A stretch of DNA of 19,749 bases from Methanocorpusculum sp. MCE (GCA_003315675.1 NIZU01000059.1:1-19749), one strand, 5' to 3'. Positions 6,853-15,635 are shown, numbered from the stretch's first letter. Numbers and translations: made by a program. The notes: generated from the sequence alone by a model not told the origin.

Positions 6853-7449
6853 TCAGTCGATACGTTTAATTACAAAGAGCGAGTAGACCGGAACGCCCTC
6901 TATTTCCTTGACACCGCGCTTATCAAAGATTACACAGATGCCGACCGGTGTGGCTTTGTGGCGGCGCAGGTAATTCACTATCTCTGTAAGAGTGTTGCCG
7001 GTTGTGATGCAGTCATCCACAATTAAACACCGTTTTTGGGAGACCTTGCTGAAGTTTCCGGATATCGATCCGATTTTACCATCCGGATTGTGTTTTGAGG
7101 GATGATATATGGCGAGATTGAGTCCGTCCTCTGCGGCGATCATCGTTGCGAGAGGTACGCCGGATACGGATATGCCGATAACGGTGTCGACCCCTTCCTC
7201 CTCTTCGTTTGCTGCCTCAAAATGGGTCAGCATCATGGATGATATTCCGCCAAGGAGTGTGGTGTTGGAACTGACGTTCGTCCAGTCGATATGTACATCT
7301 TTCGGTGCCGCGATCCCGGCTTTTCCCTGTGTCAGAAGCCAGGTGACCGTATCGACCGAGAGGCTGAGTTCATCAGCGATCTGGCCGGATGAGTGGCCTT
7401 CGGCGTGAAGGTCTTTTGCTTTTGCCATGAGTTCTTCTAATGAAGACAT
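6853..7449 (-). CDS. gfcR: GfcR/PyrE-like transcriptional regulator with PRTase domain
   Basis: This is a fusion of a short helix-turn-helix and a phosphoribosyltransferase fold, known in archaea as an orotate phosphoribosyltransferase-like protein; the haloarchaeal member GfcR is a transcription regulator. The HTH lies at about residues 15-41 (GHSSGQIADELSLSVDTVTW) and the PRPP-binding loop CLIVDDCITTGNT at 141-153. The protein probably senses PRPP or a nucleotide and binds DNA rather than making OMP. I start at 7449 (MSSLEELMAKAKDL) because that is where the family begins; a 50-codon upstream extension in frame has no family resemblance and crosses the promoter. No ribosome binding site is present, and a TATA element lies about 27 bases upstream, implying a leaderless mRNA. 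The length is 198 aa. It is divergent from the MBL-fold gene. Confidence 0.88.
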   Translation of the reverse strand: MSSLEELMAKAKDLHAEGHSSGQIADELSLSVDTVTWLLTQGKAGIAAPKDVHIDWTNVSSNTTLLGGISSMMLTHFEAANEEEEGVDTVIGISVSGVPLATMIAAEDGLNLAIYHPSKHNPDGKIGSISGNFSKVSQKRCLIVDDCITTGNTLTEIVNYLRRHKATPVGICVIFDKRGVKEIEGVPVYSLFVIKRID

Positions 7450-7471
7450 ATGAAAAGTAATCGCTTTTCCC

Positions 7472-7481
7472 GCATATATGC
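7472..7481. promoter_or_regulatory. Palindromic TATA element between gfcR and the MBL-fold gene
   Basis: GCATATATGC is a perfect 10-base palindrome located about 27 bases before the gfcR start and about 50 before the MBL-fold start. It could serve as TATA box in both directions. On the gfcR side initiation would fall at the ATG. Confidence 0.5.
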
Positions 7482-7526
7482 TTTTGTGAAACTTCTGCTG
7501 AAAAGCAGCTCCTTCCGGCAGAAAAT

Positions 7527-8675
7527 ATGGGAAACCTACTAAAAGTGAAAAGTCCAATCTTTCATCTGGATATGTCGGCAAAATATGTGACTGAATCATT
7601 TCAGAAGAAAGTCATGCCATATCTCACCACGTTCAACGATGCTGAAAAAAAGCAGTTCTACCTTGATGCAGATGCGGCCGTACAGGAACTTGTTTCAATG
7701 GGGAAAGACCCAAAACAGGTTCTCTGGGTCATGCAAAGTATAGGTCTGTACCTTTATGGAAATTCCGGGAAAAATTTCTATGTTGATTACCAGAAGATCG
7801 TTCTCTCGGATACCTGTGTTCTCTGGTCAATGCAGCCGCCCGGCGGGGGATGTATCCACCTTTTCCAGACAGAGGAAGGAAAACTGCTTATCGATGCCGG
7901 ATACGGAGTAAATTATGCTGACTGGGTACAAACACTCGCTGATTTTGGTCTCGGCGACTTTTCCGATGTTAAACATGTTCTCTGTACTCATGGAGATGCC
8001 GATCATGTGGGAATGACCGGATTACTGCCGGTTCCACCGTTCGTTCACCCGATCACGAAAGAACTTCTGGAGAACGGTTCCCGCTCCTTTGCATCCACCA
8101 ATAATCTCCAGCTGCTGGAACATGTCTACACAACAACAGTAAACACCTTCTCCCAACTGGCGTTTCCGAAAGAGTACATCCTTTCAAAAACCGAGCCGCA
8201 GAAGATGCGGGGGATCTTTCCGGTCATTGATACGGTCACGTTTGCCGGACTCACCTTCGAGGTCTGGCAGAGTCTCTGCGGTCATCTTGCCGGTCAGCTT
8301 TTCTTCTATGAACCAACACAAGGTCTGCTCTTTACGAGCGATGCCATCCTGAACTTTTCCTCCCTTACTCCCTGGCGGTTAACCTATGGTTCGATCCCGG
8401 ATTACCTTATCAATTCCGTCAATATCAACAGTGAAATTGGACGACAGGAGCGGAACGAACTGACCAGACTTGCAGTCGAGCTGGATGCCGAACTGAGGAA
8501 AAAAGGGAAGCGTCTCAGATTATGCTGCGGTCACGGGGCAGTTTCGGTCATCGACGAGAAAGGAAATCTCAGCATTCTTGATCATGTGATCCATTACTCG
8601 AGACGGAAATACACCGAGGGACTGCACAACCTTGCAGCAAAAGTAGCCTGGTTTATCAGAAGAAGGCTTGTCTGA
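7527..8675 (+). CDS. Metallo-beta-lactamase-fold hydrolase with variant metal motif
   Basis: A predicted cytoplasmic protein of 382 aa with an N-terminal region of about 100 residues not typical of the fold. An MBL domain follows from about residue 107 (GGGCIHLFQTEEGKLLIDAGYG). The signature loop is THGDADHVG (H155, D157, D159, H160), in which Asp replaces the second His of the usual HxHxDH. Further metal-ligand positions look present: CGHLAGQ (H253), TSDAIL (D272) and CGHG (H336). I do not recognise a substrate. The ATG at 7527 has no ribosome binding site; ATG 7572 is an alternative. Expression probably comes from the TATA palindrome shared with gfcR. The gene ends 8 bases before the convergent nob1 stop. 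Confidence 0.8.
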   Translation: MGNLLKVKSPIFHLDMSAKYVTESFQKKVMPYLTTFNDAEKKQFYLDADAAVQELVSMGKDPKQVLWVMQSIGLYLYGNSGKNFYVDYQKIVLSDTCVLWSMQPPGGGCIHLFQTEEGKLLIDAGYGVNYADWVQTLADFGLGDFSDVKHVLCTHGDADHVGMTGLLPVPPFVHPITKELLENGSRSFASTNNLQLLEHVYTTTVNTFSQLAFPKEYILSKTEPQKMRGIFPVIDTVTFAGLTFEVWQSLCGHLAGQLFFYEPTQGLLFTSDAILNFSSLTPWRLTYGSIPDYLINSVNINSEIGRQERNELTRLAVELDAELRKKGKRLRLCCGHGAVSVIDEKGNLSILDHVIHYSRRKYTEGLHNLAAKVAWFIRRRLV

Positions 8676-8683
8676 AATATTCG

Positions 8684-9160
8684 TTACCTTCGTTTTCCTT
8701 TTTCCGTCCCGCGCCGGATCGGAGCCGAGCCGCAGATCGGACAATCCTCCTCGTCTGCCGGGATCTCCGCTCCGCACCCGGAACAAATTTTTTTCCACAC
8801 ACGTTTTTTGGCATTTCTCTGAAGAATTCCCTTGGCCGCTATCTTCAGATGACGGCAGACATTCTGTACGGCGAAATCATCAGAAATCACCGTGCCGTCC
8901 AGTGTCAAGCCGAGAGCGATAACCGAGATATCCGTGTCGGAGAGGACCCTGGCATCCCCGCTTTTGAGTGCCGCGTTCGTTGCCTCAAATATGTGTTCTG
9001 CCTCCGGCTCGGTTGTCACGAGCCCTTTCTCCGTCAGGATCTCGAACCTCATCTTTGATGCGAGATCTTTTAGTTCGCCGACCACATCAGGTGTGGTAAA
9101 AAGCTCTCCGTCAAGCGTATAATCGCCGAAAAAATAGGATGAATCCAGAATATATTTCAT
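8684..9160 (-). CDS. nob1: Nob1 endonuclease (PIN domain plus zinc ribbon)
   Basis: Archaeal Nob1 trims the 3' end of pre-16S rRNA in the maturing small ribosomal subunit. The PIN domain shows the expected acidic residues: D6 (KYILDSSYFF), E29 (VVGEL), D75/D77 (LSDTDISVIALGL) and D94/D95 (VISDDFAVQNV). It is followed by a C4 zinc ribbon, CSGCG and CPICG (C126, C129, C140, C143), and a basic tail. At 158 aa it is the normal archaeal length. The ATG overlaps the prs stop by 4 bases (ATGA), so the two genes are probably cotranscribed and translationally coupled. Confidence 0.93.
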   Translation of the reverse strand: MKYILDSSYFFGDYTLDGELFTTPDVVGELKDLASKMRFEILTEKGLVTTEPEAEHIFEATNAALKSGDARVLSDTDISVIALGLTLDGTVISDDFAVQNVCRHLKIAAKGILQRNAKKRVWKKICSGCGAEIPADEEDCPICGSAPIRRGTEKGKRR

Positions 9161-10002
9161 TTACGTACGGCGTCTGCGATGACACCGGATGCCGTGATCC
9201 TGCTCGAGGCACGTTCGATCGTATCCGAAGATGCGATGTCGGCAAGTCCGGCCTGCATTAGTTTGATGTATCCGCCTGAGGCAAAAACGCCGTGGACGCC
9301 CGCGGCCCGGACCGAGGTTGCCCCCTGTTCAAGCAGCATTCCTGCGGCCTTTGCCATCGAGCCGCCGGTCGCTATGATATCATCCACGATGATACAATCT
9401 CTTCCTTTTGCTTCCAGATGTTTTGGCGCCATCGTAACTTCCGAACCCGAGAGCCGCGTCTTATCCAGATGATCGCAGTCCCATTTTCCAACCGCCGCCA
9501 CGCCTTTGGCAAACTCCCATGCACCCTCATCGGGGGATAGTATCAGCGGATTTTCCAGAGCCATCGTATTAATGTATGCCCCGATCTCCGGTGCGATCGT
9601 CAGATTCTTTGCAGGACAGCGGAAATGTTCGAGAATCGAGGTATCATGGATATTGATGGTAAAGACTCTGTCTGCGCCGGTCGAGAGGGCCCGTGCCATT
9701 GCCCGTGCCGAGATCGGTTCGCCGTCATTGAACTTCTTGTCCTGCCGTGCATATCCCATATATGGCAGAACAAGCGTCGTCTCCTTTCCCTCGCAGGCAT
9801 CGAGCAGGAGAATTGCCTGCAGAGTCGACTCCGGATCGACCGTGCTTGCAATAATTATCATCTGATCGTCATCATCCATTATGCGTATGGACTGCTCACC
9901 ATCCGGGAATGTAGTGTATTTTACTTCAGATAGATGACAGCCGAGCTTCTGCGCCGTGCGTGCCGCGAGAACCTGGCTCTTTTCGGTATAAACTACTTTC
10001 AT
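9157..10002 (-). CDS. prs: Ribose-phosphate pyrophosphokinase (PRPP synthetase)
   Basis: The enzyme makes PRPP from ribose 5-phosphate and ATP for nucleotide, histidine, tryptophan and NAD synthesis and, in methanogens, cofactor synthesis. Motifs in order are FPDGEQSIR (32-40), PYMGYARQDKKF (80-91, ATP site), IHD (118-120), SPDEG (156-160), the catalytic flexible loop around KTR (181-183), and the PRPP/ribose-phosphate loop DCIIVDDIIATGGS (202-215). The length of 281 aa matches archaeal enzymes, which are shorter than bacterial ones. No Shine-Dalgarno is visible; a TTTAAGTA box at 10036-10043 suggests a very short leader. It is the first gene of the prs-nob1 pair and is divergent from lonB across 80 bases. 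Confidence 0.96.
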   Translation of the reverse strand: MKVVYTEKSQVLAARTAQKLGCHLSEVKYTTFPDGEQSIRIMDDDDQMIIIASTVDPESTLQAILLLDACEGKETTLVLPYMGYARQDKKFNDGEPISARAMARALSTGADRVFTINIHDTSILEHFRCPAKNLTIAPEIGAYINTMALENPLILSPDEGAWEFAKGVAAVGKWDCDHLDKTRLSGSEVTMAPKHLEAKGRDCIIVDDIIATGGSMAKAAGMLLEQGATSVRAAGVHGVFASGGYIKLMQAGLADIASSDTIERASSRITASGVIADAVRK

Positions 10003-10082
10003 GATAAGACTCTAACAACTATCTCTTACTGAAACTACTTAAAGCATAATCAAGTACAAATATTAGCATCTTTAATTGAGGT

Positions 10083-12116
10083 ATGGAACACAATATGGAA
10101 CATGAGAATAATCCGGAACAAAAAACTGAAGGAACTGTTATGGGGACGGTTTTGGATGTAAATCCGGCGCAAGTCACAGCAGAAATCCCGGCGCGGGATA
10201 CTTCGCCTGTGAAGGAGGTATATGCCTCTGACAAATATGATGCCGACCTTTTCGGAGGCGTTCGGTTTGACACCACGGCGGATCTCGTTATCCCCCCGTC
10301 CCTGATCGATCAGGTCATCGGTCAGGAACATGCTGTAGATGTCATCAGAAAAGCCGCCACTCAGCGCAGGCACGTCATGATGATCGGAAGCCCAGGTACC
10401 GGCAAGTCGATGCTTGCTAAGGCAATGTCCGAACTTCTTCCAAAAGAGGAGATGCAGGACATCCTGACGTATCCGAATCCCGAGGATAACAATAATCCAA
10501 TCATTCGGGTGGTTCCTGCTGGAAGAGGAAAAGAGATCGTCGCAGCTCACAAAGAAGAGGCACGCAAACGCGCTTCCTCGAAGAACACCATGCTTCTCAT
10601 CCTGGTCATTGGTATTCTCGGGATTGCTCTGATTTCAGGCCAGCTTCTGATGGGTATCGTCGCCGTGGCCTTTATCTTCATGGCATTTCGTTCGTGCATG
10701 CCGAAAGAAACCGCGATGGTTCCCAAACTCATCGTCTCCAACAAACCCGACTCGACTGCACCGTTCGTGGACGGGACCGGATCCCACGCCGGAGCACTGC
10801 TCGGCGACGTTCGCCACGACCCGTTCCAGTCCGGAGGTCTTGAGACGCCGGCTCACGACCGTGTCGAGGCCGGAGCGATTCACCGTGCGCACAAGGGGGT
10901 TTTGTTCATTGATGAAATGAACACCCTTGAACTTTCATCCCAGCAGAGTCTCCTTACAGCTCTCCAGGAAGGCGAGTTCCCGATCACCGGTCAGTCCGAG
11001 CGTTCATCCGGAGCCATGGTCAGAACCGAACCGGTTCCCTGCCGGTTCCTGATGATTGCTGCAGGAAATCTTGACGCCGTCCAGCATATGCACCCTGCTC
11101 TCCGGAGCCGTATCCGCGGATACGGATACGAGGTCTACATGAGCGAGACCATGAATGATACGCCTGAAAACCGGGCAAAACTCGTCAGGTTCGTAGCCCA
11201 GGAAGTTAAAAACGACGGAAAGATCCCGCATTACGATCCATCGACAGTATCCGAGATCCTTCGCGAGGCAAAACGCCTGTCGGGCAGAAAAGGCCACCTC
11301 ACAGTGAAGCTGAGAGATCTCGGCGGTCTTGTGCGGGTTGCTGGCGATCTCGCCATTCAGGAAGGGTCCCATGTGACATCCATGCATCATGTAGTCTCGG
11401 CAAAACAGATCGCGCGATCTGTTGAGGATCAGATCTCCGACGAGTACATCCGCCGGACCCGGGATTATGATCTGACGATCGTTTCCGGAAATCTTGTCGG
11501 AAGAGTAAATGGACTTTCCGTTGTCGGGAATGATGCCGGCTCGGTTCTTCCGATCACAGCTGAGGTCACTCCCTCTCAGGGAGCAGGCAGGGTCATAGCG
11601 ACCGGTCTCCTGAAGGAGATCGCTCAGGAATCCATCAAGAACGTGAGCGCCTTAATCAAGAAGTTCTCCGGGACCGACATCCGCAAAGTCGATATCCATG
11701 TCCAGTTCATCGGAACATACAACGGGGTCGAGGGAGATTCGGCATCCGTGACCGTCGCGACGGCAGTAATAAGCGCTCTCGAGGATATCCCGGTCCGGCA
11801 GGACGTGGCGATGACCGGATCACTCTCGGTAAGAGGAGATGTTCTTCCAATCGGAGGCGTCACCTACAAAATCGAGGCAGCCGCAAAAGCCGGTATCCGC
11901 ACGATCATTATCCCGCAGTCGAACCTTGCGGATGTTCTCATCGAAGAGCGGTACACCGATATGGTCACCATCATACCGGTAACCAGGATCGAAGAAGTCC
12001 TAAGATATGCTCTCGTTCCCGAGGATAAAGTGGCGTTCGAACAGAAACTTCTCCAGATCGGCAAGCATATGGACATCCCGAAAATACCGATGCCTGCCGA
12101 TAATGCTGCAGCATGA
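10083..12116 (+). CDS. lonB: Archaeal membrane-anchored Lon protease (LonB)
   Basis: This is an ATP-dependent serine protease held at the cytoplasmic membrane that degrades misfolded proteins. The AAA+ module has Walker A GSPGTGKSM (about 101-109) and Walker B VLFIDEMN (about 272-279). Between them, at about residues 168-205, is the two-helix membrane insertion specific to LonB (MLLILVIGILGIALISGQ and LLMGIVAVAFIFMAF). The C-terminal protease domain has the Ser-Lys dyad at S553 (EGDSASVT) and K596 (GGVTYKIEAA), 43 residues apart as in the family. The length of 677 aa is normal. The start at 10083 directly follows GAGGT, too close to act as a ribosome binding site; leaderless initiation from an AAATATTA box near 10055 is plausible. 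ATG 10095 is an alternative. Confidence 0.95.
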   Translation: MEHNMEHENNPEQKTEGTVMGTVLDVNPAQVTAEIPARDTSPVKEVYASDKYDADLFGGVRFDTTADLVIPPSLIDQVIGQEHAVDVIRKAATQRRHVMMIGSPGTGKSMLAKAMSELLPKEEMQDILTYPNPEDNNNPIIRVVPAGRGKEIVAAHKEEARKRASSKNTMLLILVIGILGIALISGQLLMGIVAVAFIFMAFRSCMPKETAMVPKLIVSNKPDSTAPFVDGTGSHAGALLGDVRHDPFQSGGLETPAHDRVEAGAIHRAHKGVLFIDEMNTLELSSQQSLLTALQEGEFPITGQSERSSGAMVRTEPVPCRFLMIAAGNLDAVQHMHPALRSRIRGYGYEVYMSETMNDTPENRAKLVRFVAQEVKNDGKIPHYDPSTVSEILREAKRLSGRKGHLTVKLRDLGGLVRVAGDLAIQEGSHVTSMHHVVSAKQIARSVEDQISDEYIRRTRDYDLTIVSGNLVGRVNGLSVVGNDAGSVLPITAEVTPSQGAGRVIATGLLKEIAQESIKNVSALIKKFSGTDIRKVDIHVQFIGTYNGVEGDSASVTVATAVISALEDIPVRQDVAMTGSLSVRGDVLPIGGVTYKIEAAAKAGIRTIIIPQSNLADVLIEERYTDMVTIIPVTRIEEVLRYALVPEDKVAFEQKLLQIGKHMDIPKIPMPADNAAA

Positions 12117-12298
12117 CTTCATCTCCCCTCTTCTTTTTTGATTACCTTTGATCACACCGTTTTGAAAATAGTATTATCCGGGGGTGGAGGAAAACTGCCG
12201 GAGTCAAGTCCCAGTTCCGTCAGGATTTTCGAATACTGCGTAAATAACCTAAGGTATATCTATCACCACGTCGTATTTTATTTCATTTGCGTGATGCT

Positions 12299-12877
12299 AT
12301 GACGAAATATCTGTTCAACGAAGGCATTGTTTGGGAAGATCGCCGGAAGGGTTCGTATCTGGTTCAATATATTATCTTCTTCATCATCTTTGCAGTGATC
12401 GCGGTGCTGATCTGGATCAAGGCGCCTCTTTTCGCTCTTCTTCCAGCTTTACTGCCGTATCTGCCGGTTTGGCTCGTATCGCCCGATCTCCTGCTCCGTA
12501 TTCTCGTATCGGCAGTATCCGGCGTAATTGCTCTGATCATTCTCATCTCGGGACTGGTGGGACTCAACCGCCCGCGTCTGTACCTTACGCCCCGGAGAAT
12601 CTGTCTGATGTCGGGAGTCGGTTCATACAAAGAGGTGCGTTTTGACAAGATCGATGCGATCCAAATTAAAAAACATACCATCATCATATCCGCCGGAGGA
12701 ACCAAAGTGATTAAGTTTGGTCCGATCCTTGATCCGTATGCGACCAGAAACGCTGTCGTCGGGCTTATTACGTTTGAGATGAAACCGCCGGAGGACGAGA
12801 CGATCGTTTTTGATAAGGCAGTTCCAATCCTCAAAGAAGAGGAAGATGTCTTCGATGCCGATGTCATAGGATCCTGA
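12299..12877 (+). CDS. Membrane protein with PH-like (bPH2) domain
   Basis: Predicted integral membrane protein of 192 aa. Hydrophobic segments lie at about residues 24-41 (IIFFIIFAVIAVLIWI) and 65-89 (ILVSAVSGVIALIILISGLVGL), with a hydrophobic proline-rich stretch between. After that comes a soluble region beginning RPRLYLTPRRICLMSG with KIDAIQIKK, resembling the bacterial PH-like domain (older name DUF304/bPH2), whose role is unknown. The C-terminal tail is acidic (LKEEEDVFDADVIGS). I prefer ATG 12299 because GTGAT precedes it by a few bases; an in-frame TTG at 12287 is possible. A GTATATCT TATA-like box near 12254-12261 fits either start. It is a separate transcription unit between lonB and tldD. 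Confidence 0.72.
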   Translation: MTKYLFNEGIVWEDRRKGSYLVQYIIFFIIFAVIAVLIWIKAPLFALLPALLPYLPVWLVSPDLLLRILVSAVSGVIALIILISGLVGLNRPRLYLTPRRICLMSGVGSYKEVRFDKIDAIQIKKHTIIISAGGTKVIKFGPILDPYATRNAVVGLITFEMKPPEDETIVFDKAVPILKEEEDVFDADVIGS

Positions 12878-12963
12878 TTCTTATCTCTTTTTTACAAAAC
12901 TGTCCCGCCTGAAATATCAGAAGATATGTTATTCTTCAGGACCAAATAGTATCTCAGAAAACC

Positions 12964-14301
12964 ATGGAAACGATACGATACTACGACATCCGTTATGTCA
13001 GGGGGACTGTTACCTCCATCCAGACGGAGAACTGGGTGATCGAGAATGCCGGCTCTTCATTTTACGGAAAAGCTCTCTTCCGGGTCTTAGGCGAAAACGG
13101 CTGGGGATACTACTGTGCTTCATCCATCGATATGGACGACAAAAAATTGAAGGATGCCTGCATCCAAAAAGCTGCAGCCTCTGCACGTCTTGCCGGCGTC
13201 CATGCCGATATCGCGGATGTGCCGCTTGGATTCCCGCGTTCCTGGGTGTGTTCCGCAAAGGAACAGGCAGATACCCCTCTCGAGGAAAAAGCCGCTCAGC
13301 TTCTTCTTCTCGAAGAATCTGCAAAAATTCCGGAGATCTGCAGCACCTCGGCACGATACTCCGAGCAGTATCAGGACGTCATCTTTGAAGACTGCAATGA
13401 TTACTCGGCAACCTCTTCGGTCTGCCGCACGCTCTTCACCATCTCGGCGGTCGCAAACCGCGGAGCCGACATGCAGATGAACTATGAGCAGGAGGCAGTT
13501 GTTGGCCCTCTCTCGTTAAAGGAGTATATTCCCTACGGCGAGAAGTGTGCAAAACATGCTGTTGAACTTCTGGACGCATCCGTCGTCTCCGGCGGCCGCA
13601 TGCCTGCCGTTCTTGATCCGGCGATCGGCGGCGTGTTTGCTCACGAAGCGGTCGGTCATGCAAGCGAAGGAGATGCCGTACGAGATGGTGTGTCCGTTCT
13701 TGCCGGCAAACTGGGCGAGCAGGTCGGCTCTCCTCTCGTCACCATCATAGATGACCCTTCCATGCATGGATACGGATACGAACCGTTCGATGCGGAAGGC
13801 GTTGCCTGCGGTCCTACAGAACTGATTAAAAACGGGATCATGCACAAATATATGCACTCCCGCGAGACCCTGGCCGCCGTCGGTCTGGAGACCGGAGATG
13901 CCGGACATGCCAGAGCCGAACCTGGGATGCAGCCTCTGGTTCGCATGAGTAATACTTACATTAAAGAAGGGGATGCATCATATAACGAGATCATCGCTGA
14001 ATGCAGAAAAGGCGTTCTTTTGATCGGCTCGCGGGGCGGTCAGGTTGATCCCGGCCGCGGGGCTTTCCAGTTCAATGCAAAGTATGGATATCTGATCGAA
14101 AATGGAGAAACTGGAAAAATGATCCGGGATGTTTCCCTATCGGGGGATATTCTCTCGGTGCTGCATAACATCGCTTTGTGCGGCAAAGAACGTAAAATGT
14201 CTTCGGGAATGTGCGGTAAAGGCCAGTCGGTCCCGGTATCGGACGGAGCTCCTCATGTCTATCTTACCGAGGCGTTAGTTGGAGGCGGCGGAAATGTCTG
14301 A
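12964..14301 (+). CDS. tldD: TldD family metalloprotease subunit
   Basis: TldD and its partner PmbA/TldE form a heterodimeric zinc metalloprotease that degrades small unfolded or modified peptides. The active-site helix HEAVGHASEGDAV (His227, His232, with Glu228 as catalytic residue) is intact. The surrounding family blocks are present: DPAIGGVFAHEAVGH, GKLGEQVGSPLVTIIDDP, YEPFDAEGV, NGIMHKYMHSRETLAAVG, and SRGGQVDPGRGAFQFNAKYG near the C-terminus. The length of 445 aa is typical. No strong ribosome binding site precedes the ATG. The pmbA start lies 8 bases inside its 3' end, so the two genes form an operon and the subunits can be made together. Confidence 0.93.
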   Translation: METIRYYDIRYVRGTVTSIQTENWVIENAGSSFYGKALFRVLGENGWGYYCASSIDMDDKKLKDACIQKAAASARLAGVHADIADVPLGFPRSWVCSAKEQADTPLEEKAAQLLLLEESAKIPEICSTSARYSEQYQDVIFEDCNDYSATSSVCRTLFTISAVANRGADMQMNYEQEAVVGPLSLKEYIPYGEKCAKHAVELLDASVVSGGRMPAVLDPAIGGVFAHEAVGHASEGDAVRDGVSVLAGKLGEQVGSPLVTIIDDPSMHGYGYEPFDAEGVACGPTELIKNGIMHKYMHSRETLAAVGLETGDAGHARAEPGMQPLVRMSNTYIKEGDASYNEIIAECRKGVLLIGSRGGQVDPGRGAFQFNAKYGYLIENGETGKMIRDVSLSGDILSVLHNIALCGKERKMSSGMCGKGQSVPVSDGAPHVYLTEALVGGGGNV

Positions 14302-15586
14302 ACCCGATATCGAGAAAATCCTCTCCTACGGCGGGAAATATGCCGATGAAGTAGAGGTGTTCATGCTGGATTACACCGACATCTCCCTTGAACAACGGGA
14401 GATGGCCGTCTCTTCGGTCTTTGAACATGCGGGCCAGTCCATCTATATCCGGGTCGTTAAGGATAACCGCATTGGCATATCCGGAACCTCCGATGCCGCA
14501 AGGTGGAAAGACTGCCTTGACGTAGCCATGTCTTCTGCCAAACTCTCCGAGCCGGTTCCCGGCTGGACCGGTTTCCCGGCAAAAGCCGTGCTGCCGGACG
14601 GCCGCGATCCGTTTGATCCAAAGATCTCCGTGACGCCTGACCTCGCCGCCGAGTATCTTGACCGGATGAATGCCGGGGCCGCCAAGCACCCAGAGGCACG
14701 CGTGGTCACCGGAGGAGTTTCGCTTTCGACAGGAACGGCAGTTATCGCCAACTCGAACGGTGTTCATTACACGCGTCAGATCTCCGGTATTTCTCTAGGG
14801 ATGGATGCAATCTGCGAGAACTCGACAGGGTATGATTATGACTCAAGCACGTTTTTGGACTGCATCAATCCGGAAAAGATAGGCGAGGAAACCACCTTCT
14901 GGGCAACCTCCTCCAGAAACGGTGCGGATGTCGAGACAAAGAAATATGACGTCGTCTTCTCCGAACATGTCGTTGAGTCGCTTATCCTCGATCTCTTCAC
15001 CGAGGCCGTGAACGGAAAGAATGTTCTCTCCGGGAAATCAGTTTTTGCCGGCAAACTGGGTGAGGATGTTCTGCACCCTTCCGTTTCGATCTCGGATGTC
15101 CCCATGGATCCAGCAGGTTCTGCATGGAAGAGGTTCGACGCTGAAGGAACAGTGACCTCCGATCTCTCTATCGTTCAAAACGGCGTGCTCTCCGCATTTA
15201 TGTACGACGTAAAGACCGCATCGCAGGCAAAAACGACTTCAACGGGACATGCCCACCGGGCCGGGAACGGGGCGACATATATTCATCCGCACTGTCTCCG
15301 GATCACCTCCCCCGTATCCGATGTTATGGACAAACCGTGTTTGTTCGTTCGTGAGGTTATCGGAGCGCATACGGCGAACTCCCTTACCGGCGAATTTTCG
15401 GTGGAAGTGGCCAACGCATTCTTTGCCGAGTCCGGGAAGTTTGTCCGTCCGGTGAAAAAGGCGATGATCTCGGGGAACGTTTTTGACATTCTCAAAAGAG
15501 GTGTGCAGATCTCTGCCGAAACGAAGACGTTCGATAGTTCCGTTGTTCCGAAGATGCGCATAGATAGTATGCAGGTAATTGGCTAG
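14294..15586 (+). CDS. pmbA: PmbA/TldE, partner subunit of TldD
   Basis: This is the non-catalytic homologue that completes the TldD/E protease; consistent with this, I find no HExxxH here. The TldD-like fold is shown by the N-terminal block YGGKYADEVEVFMLDY and SIYIRVVKDNRIGISGTSD, the middle TTFWATSSRNGADV, and the C-terminal GKLGEDVLHPSVSISDVP and RFDAEGTVTSDLSIVQNGVL, followed by a modified terminal region with GEFSVEVANAFF. I start at ATG 14294, with GGAGG (14281-14285) 8 bases upstream; an in-frame TTG at 14279 would lie inside that ribosome binding site. At 430 aa it has a normal length. Its stop is TAG, showing that amber is used as a genuine terminator in this genome. Confidence 0.92.
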   Translation: MSEPDIEKILSYGGKYADEVEVFMLDYTDISLEQREMAVSSVFEHAGQSIYIRVVKDNRIGISGTSDAARWKDCLDVAMSSAKLSEPVPGWTGFPAKAVLPDGRDPFDPKISVTPDLAAEYLDRMNAGAAKHPEARVVTGGVSLSTGTAVIANSNGVHYTRQISGISLGMDAICENSTGYDYDSSTFLDCINPEKIGEETTFWATSSRNGADVETKKYDVVFSEHVVESLILDLFTEAVNGKNVLSGKSVFAGKLGEDVLHPSVSISDVPMDPAGSAWKRFDAEGTVTSDLSIVQNGVLSAFMYDVKTASQAKTTSTGHAHRAGNGATYIHPHCLRITSPVSDVMDKPCLFVREVIGAHTANSLTGEFSVEVANAFFAESGKFVRPVKKAMISGNVFDILKRGVQISAETKTFDSSVVPKMRIDSMQVIG

Positions 15587-15609
15587 ATAGGGGTTAATTA
15601 TATCCCTAT
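15587..15609 (+). promoter_or_regulatory. Inverted repeat with TATA-like centre upstream of the first KaiC-like gene
   Basis: ATAGGG (15587-15592) and CCCTAT (15604-15609) form a 6-bp inverted repeat around AATTATAT (15596-15603). The central part is correctly placed to be a TATA box for transcription starting shortly before the ATG at 15636. The repeat could be an operator or simply an end-of-pmbA hairpin. Confidence 0.35.
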
Positions 15610-15635
15610 TTATGCAGATAGTATCAATCACATAA

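Noticed and set aside
7450..7599. 50-codon N-terminal extension of gfcR
   Set aside because: It crosses the TATA palindrome and the divergent gene's 5' end, and the known family start is MSSLEEL at 7449.
10050..10550. 166-aa minus-strand ORF over the lonB 5' end
   Set aside because: Antisense to the AAA+ module; no motif or ribosome binding site, and it crosses the prs-lonB promoter region.
12364..12867. 167-aa minus-strand ORF opposite the PH-like membrane gene
   Set aside because: Antisense shadow of a gene with clear membrane helices and domain similarity; it has no start signals.
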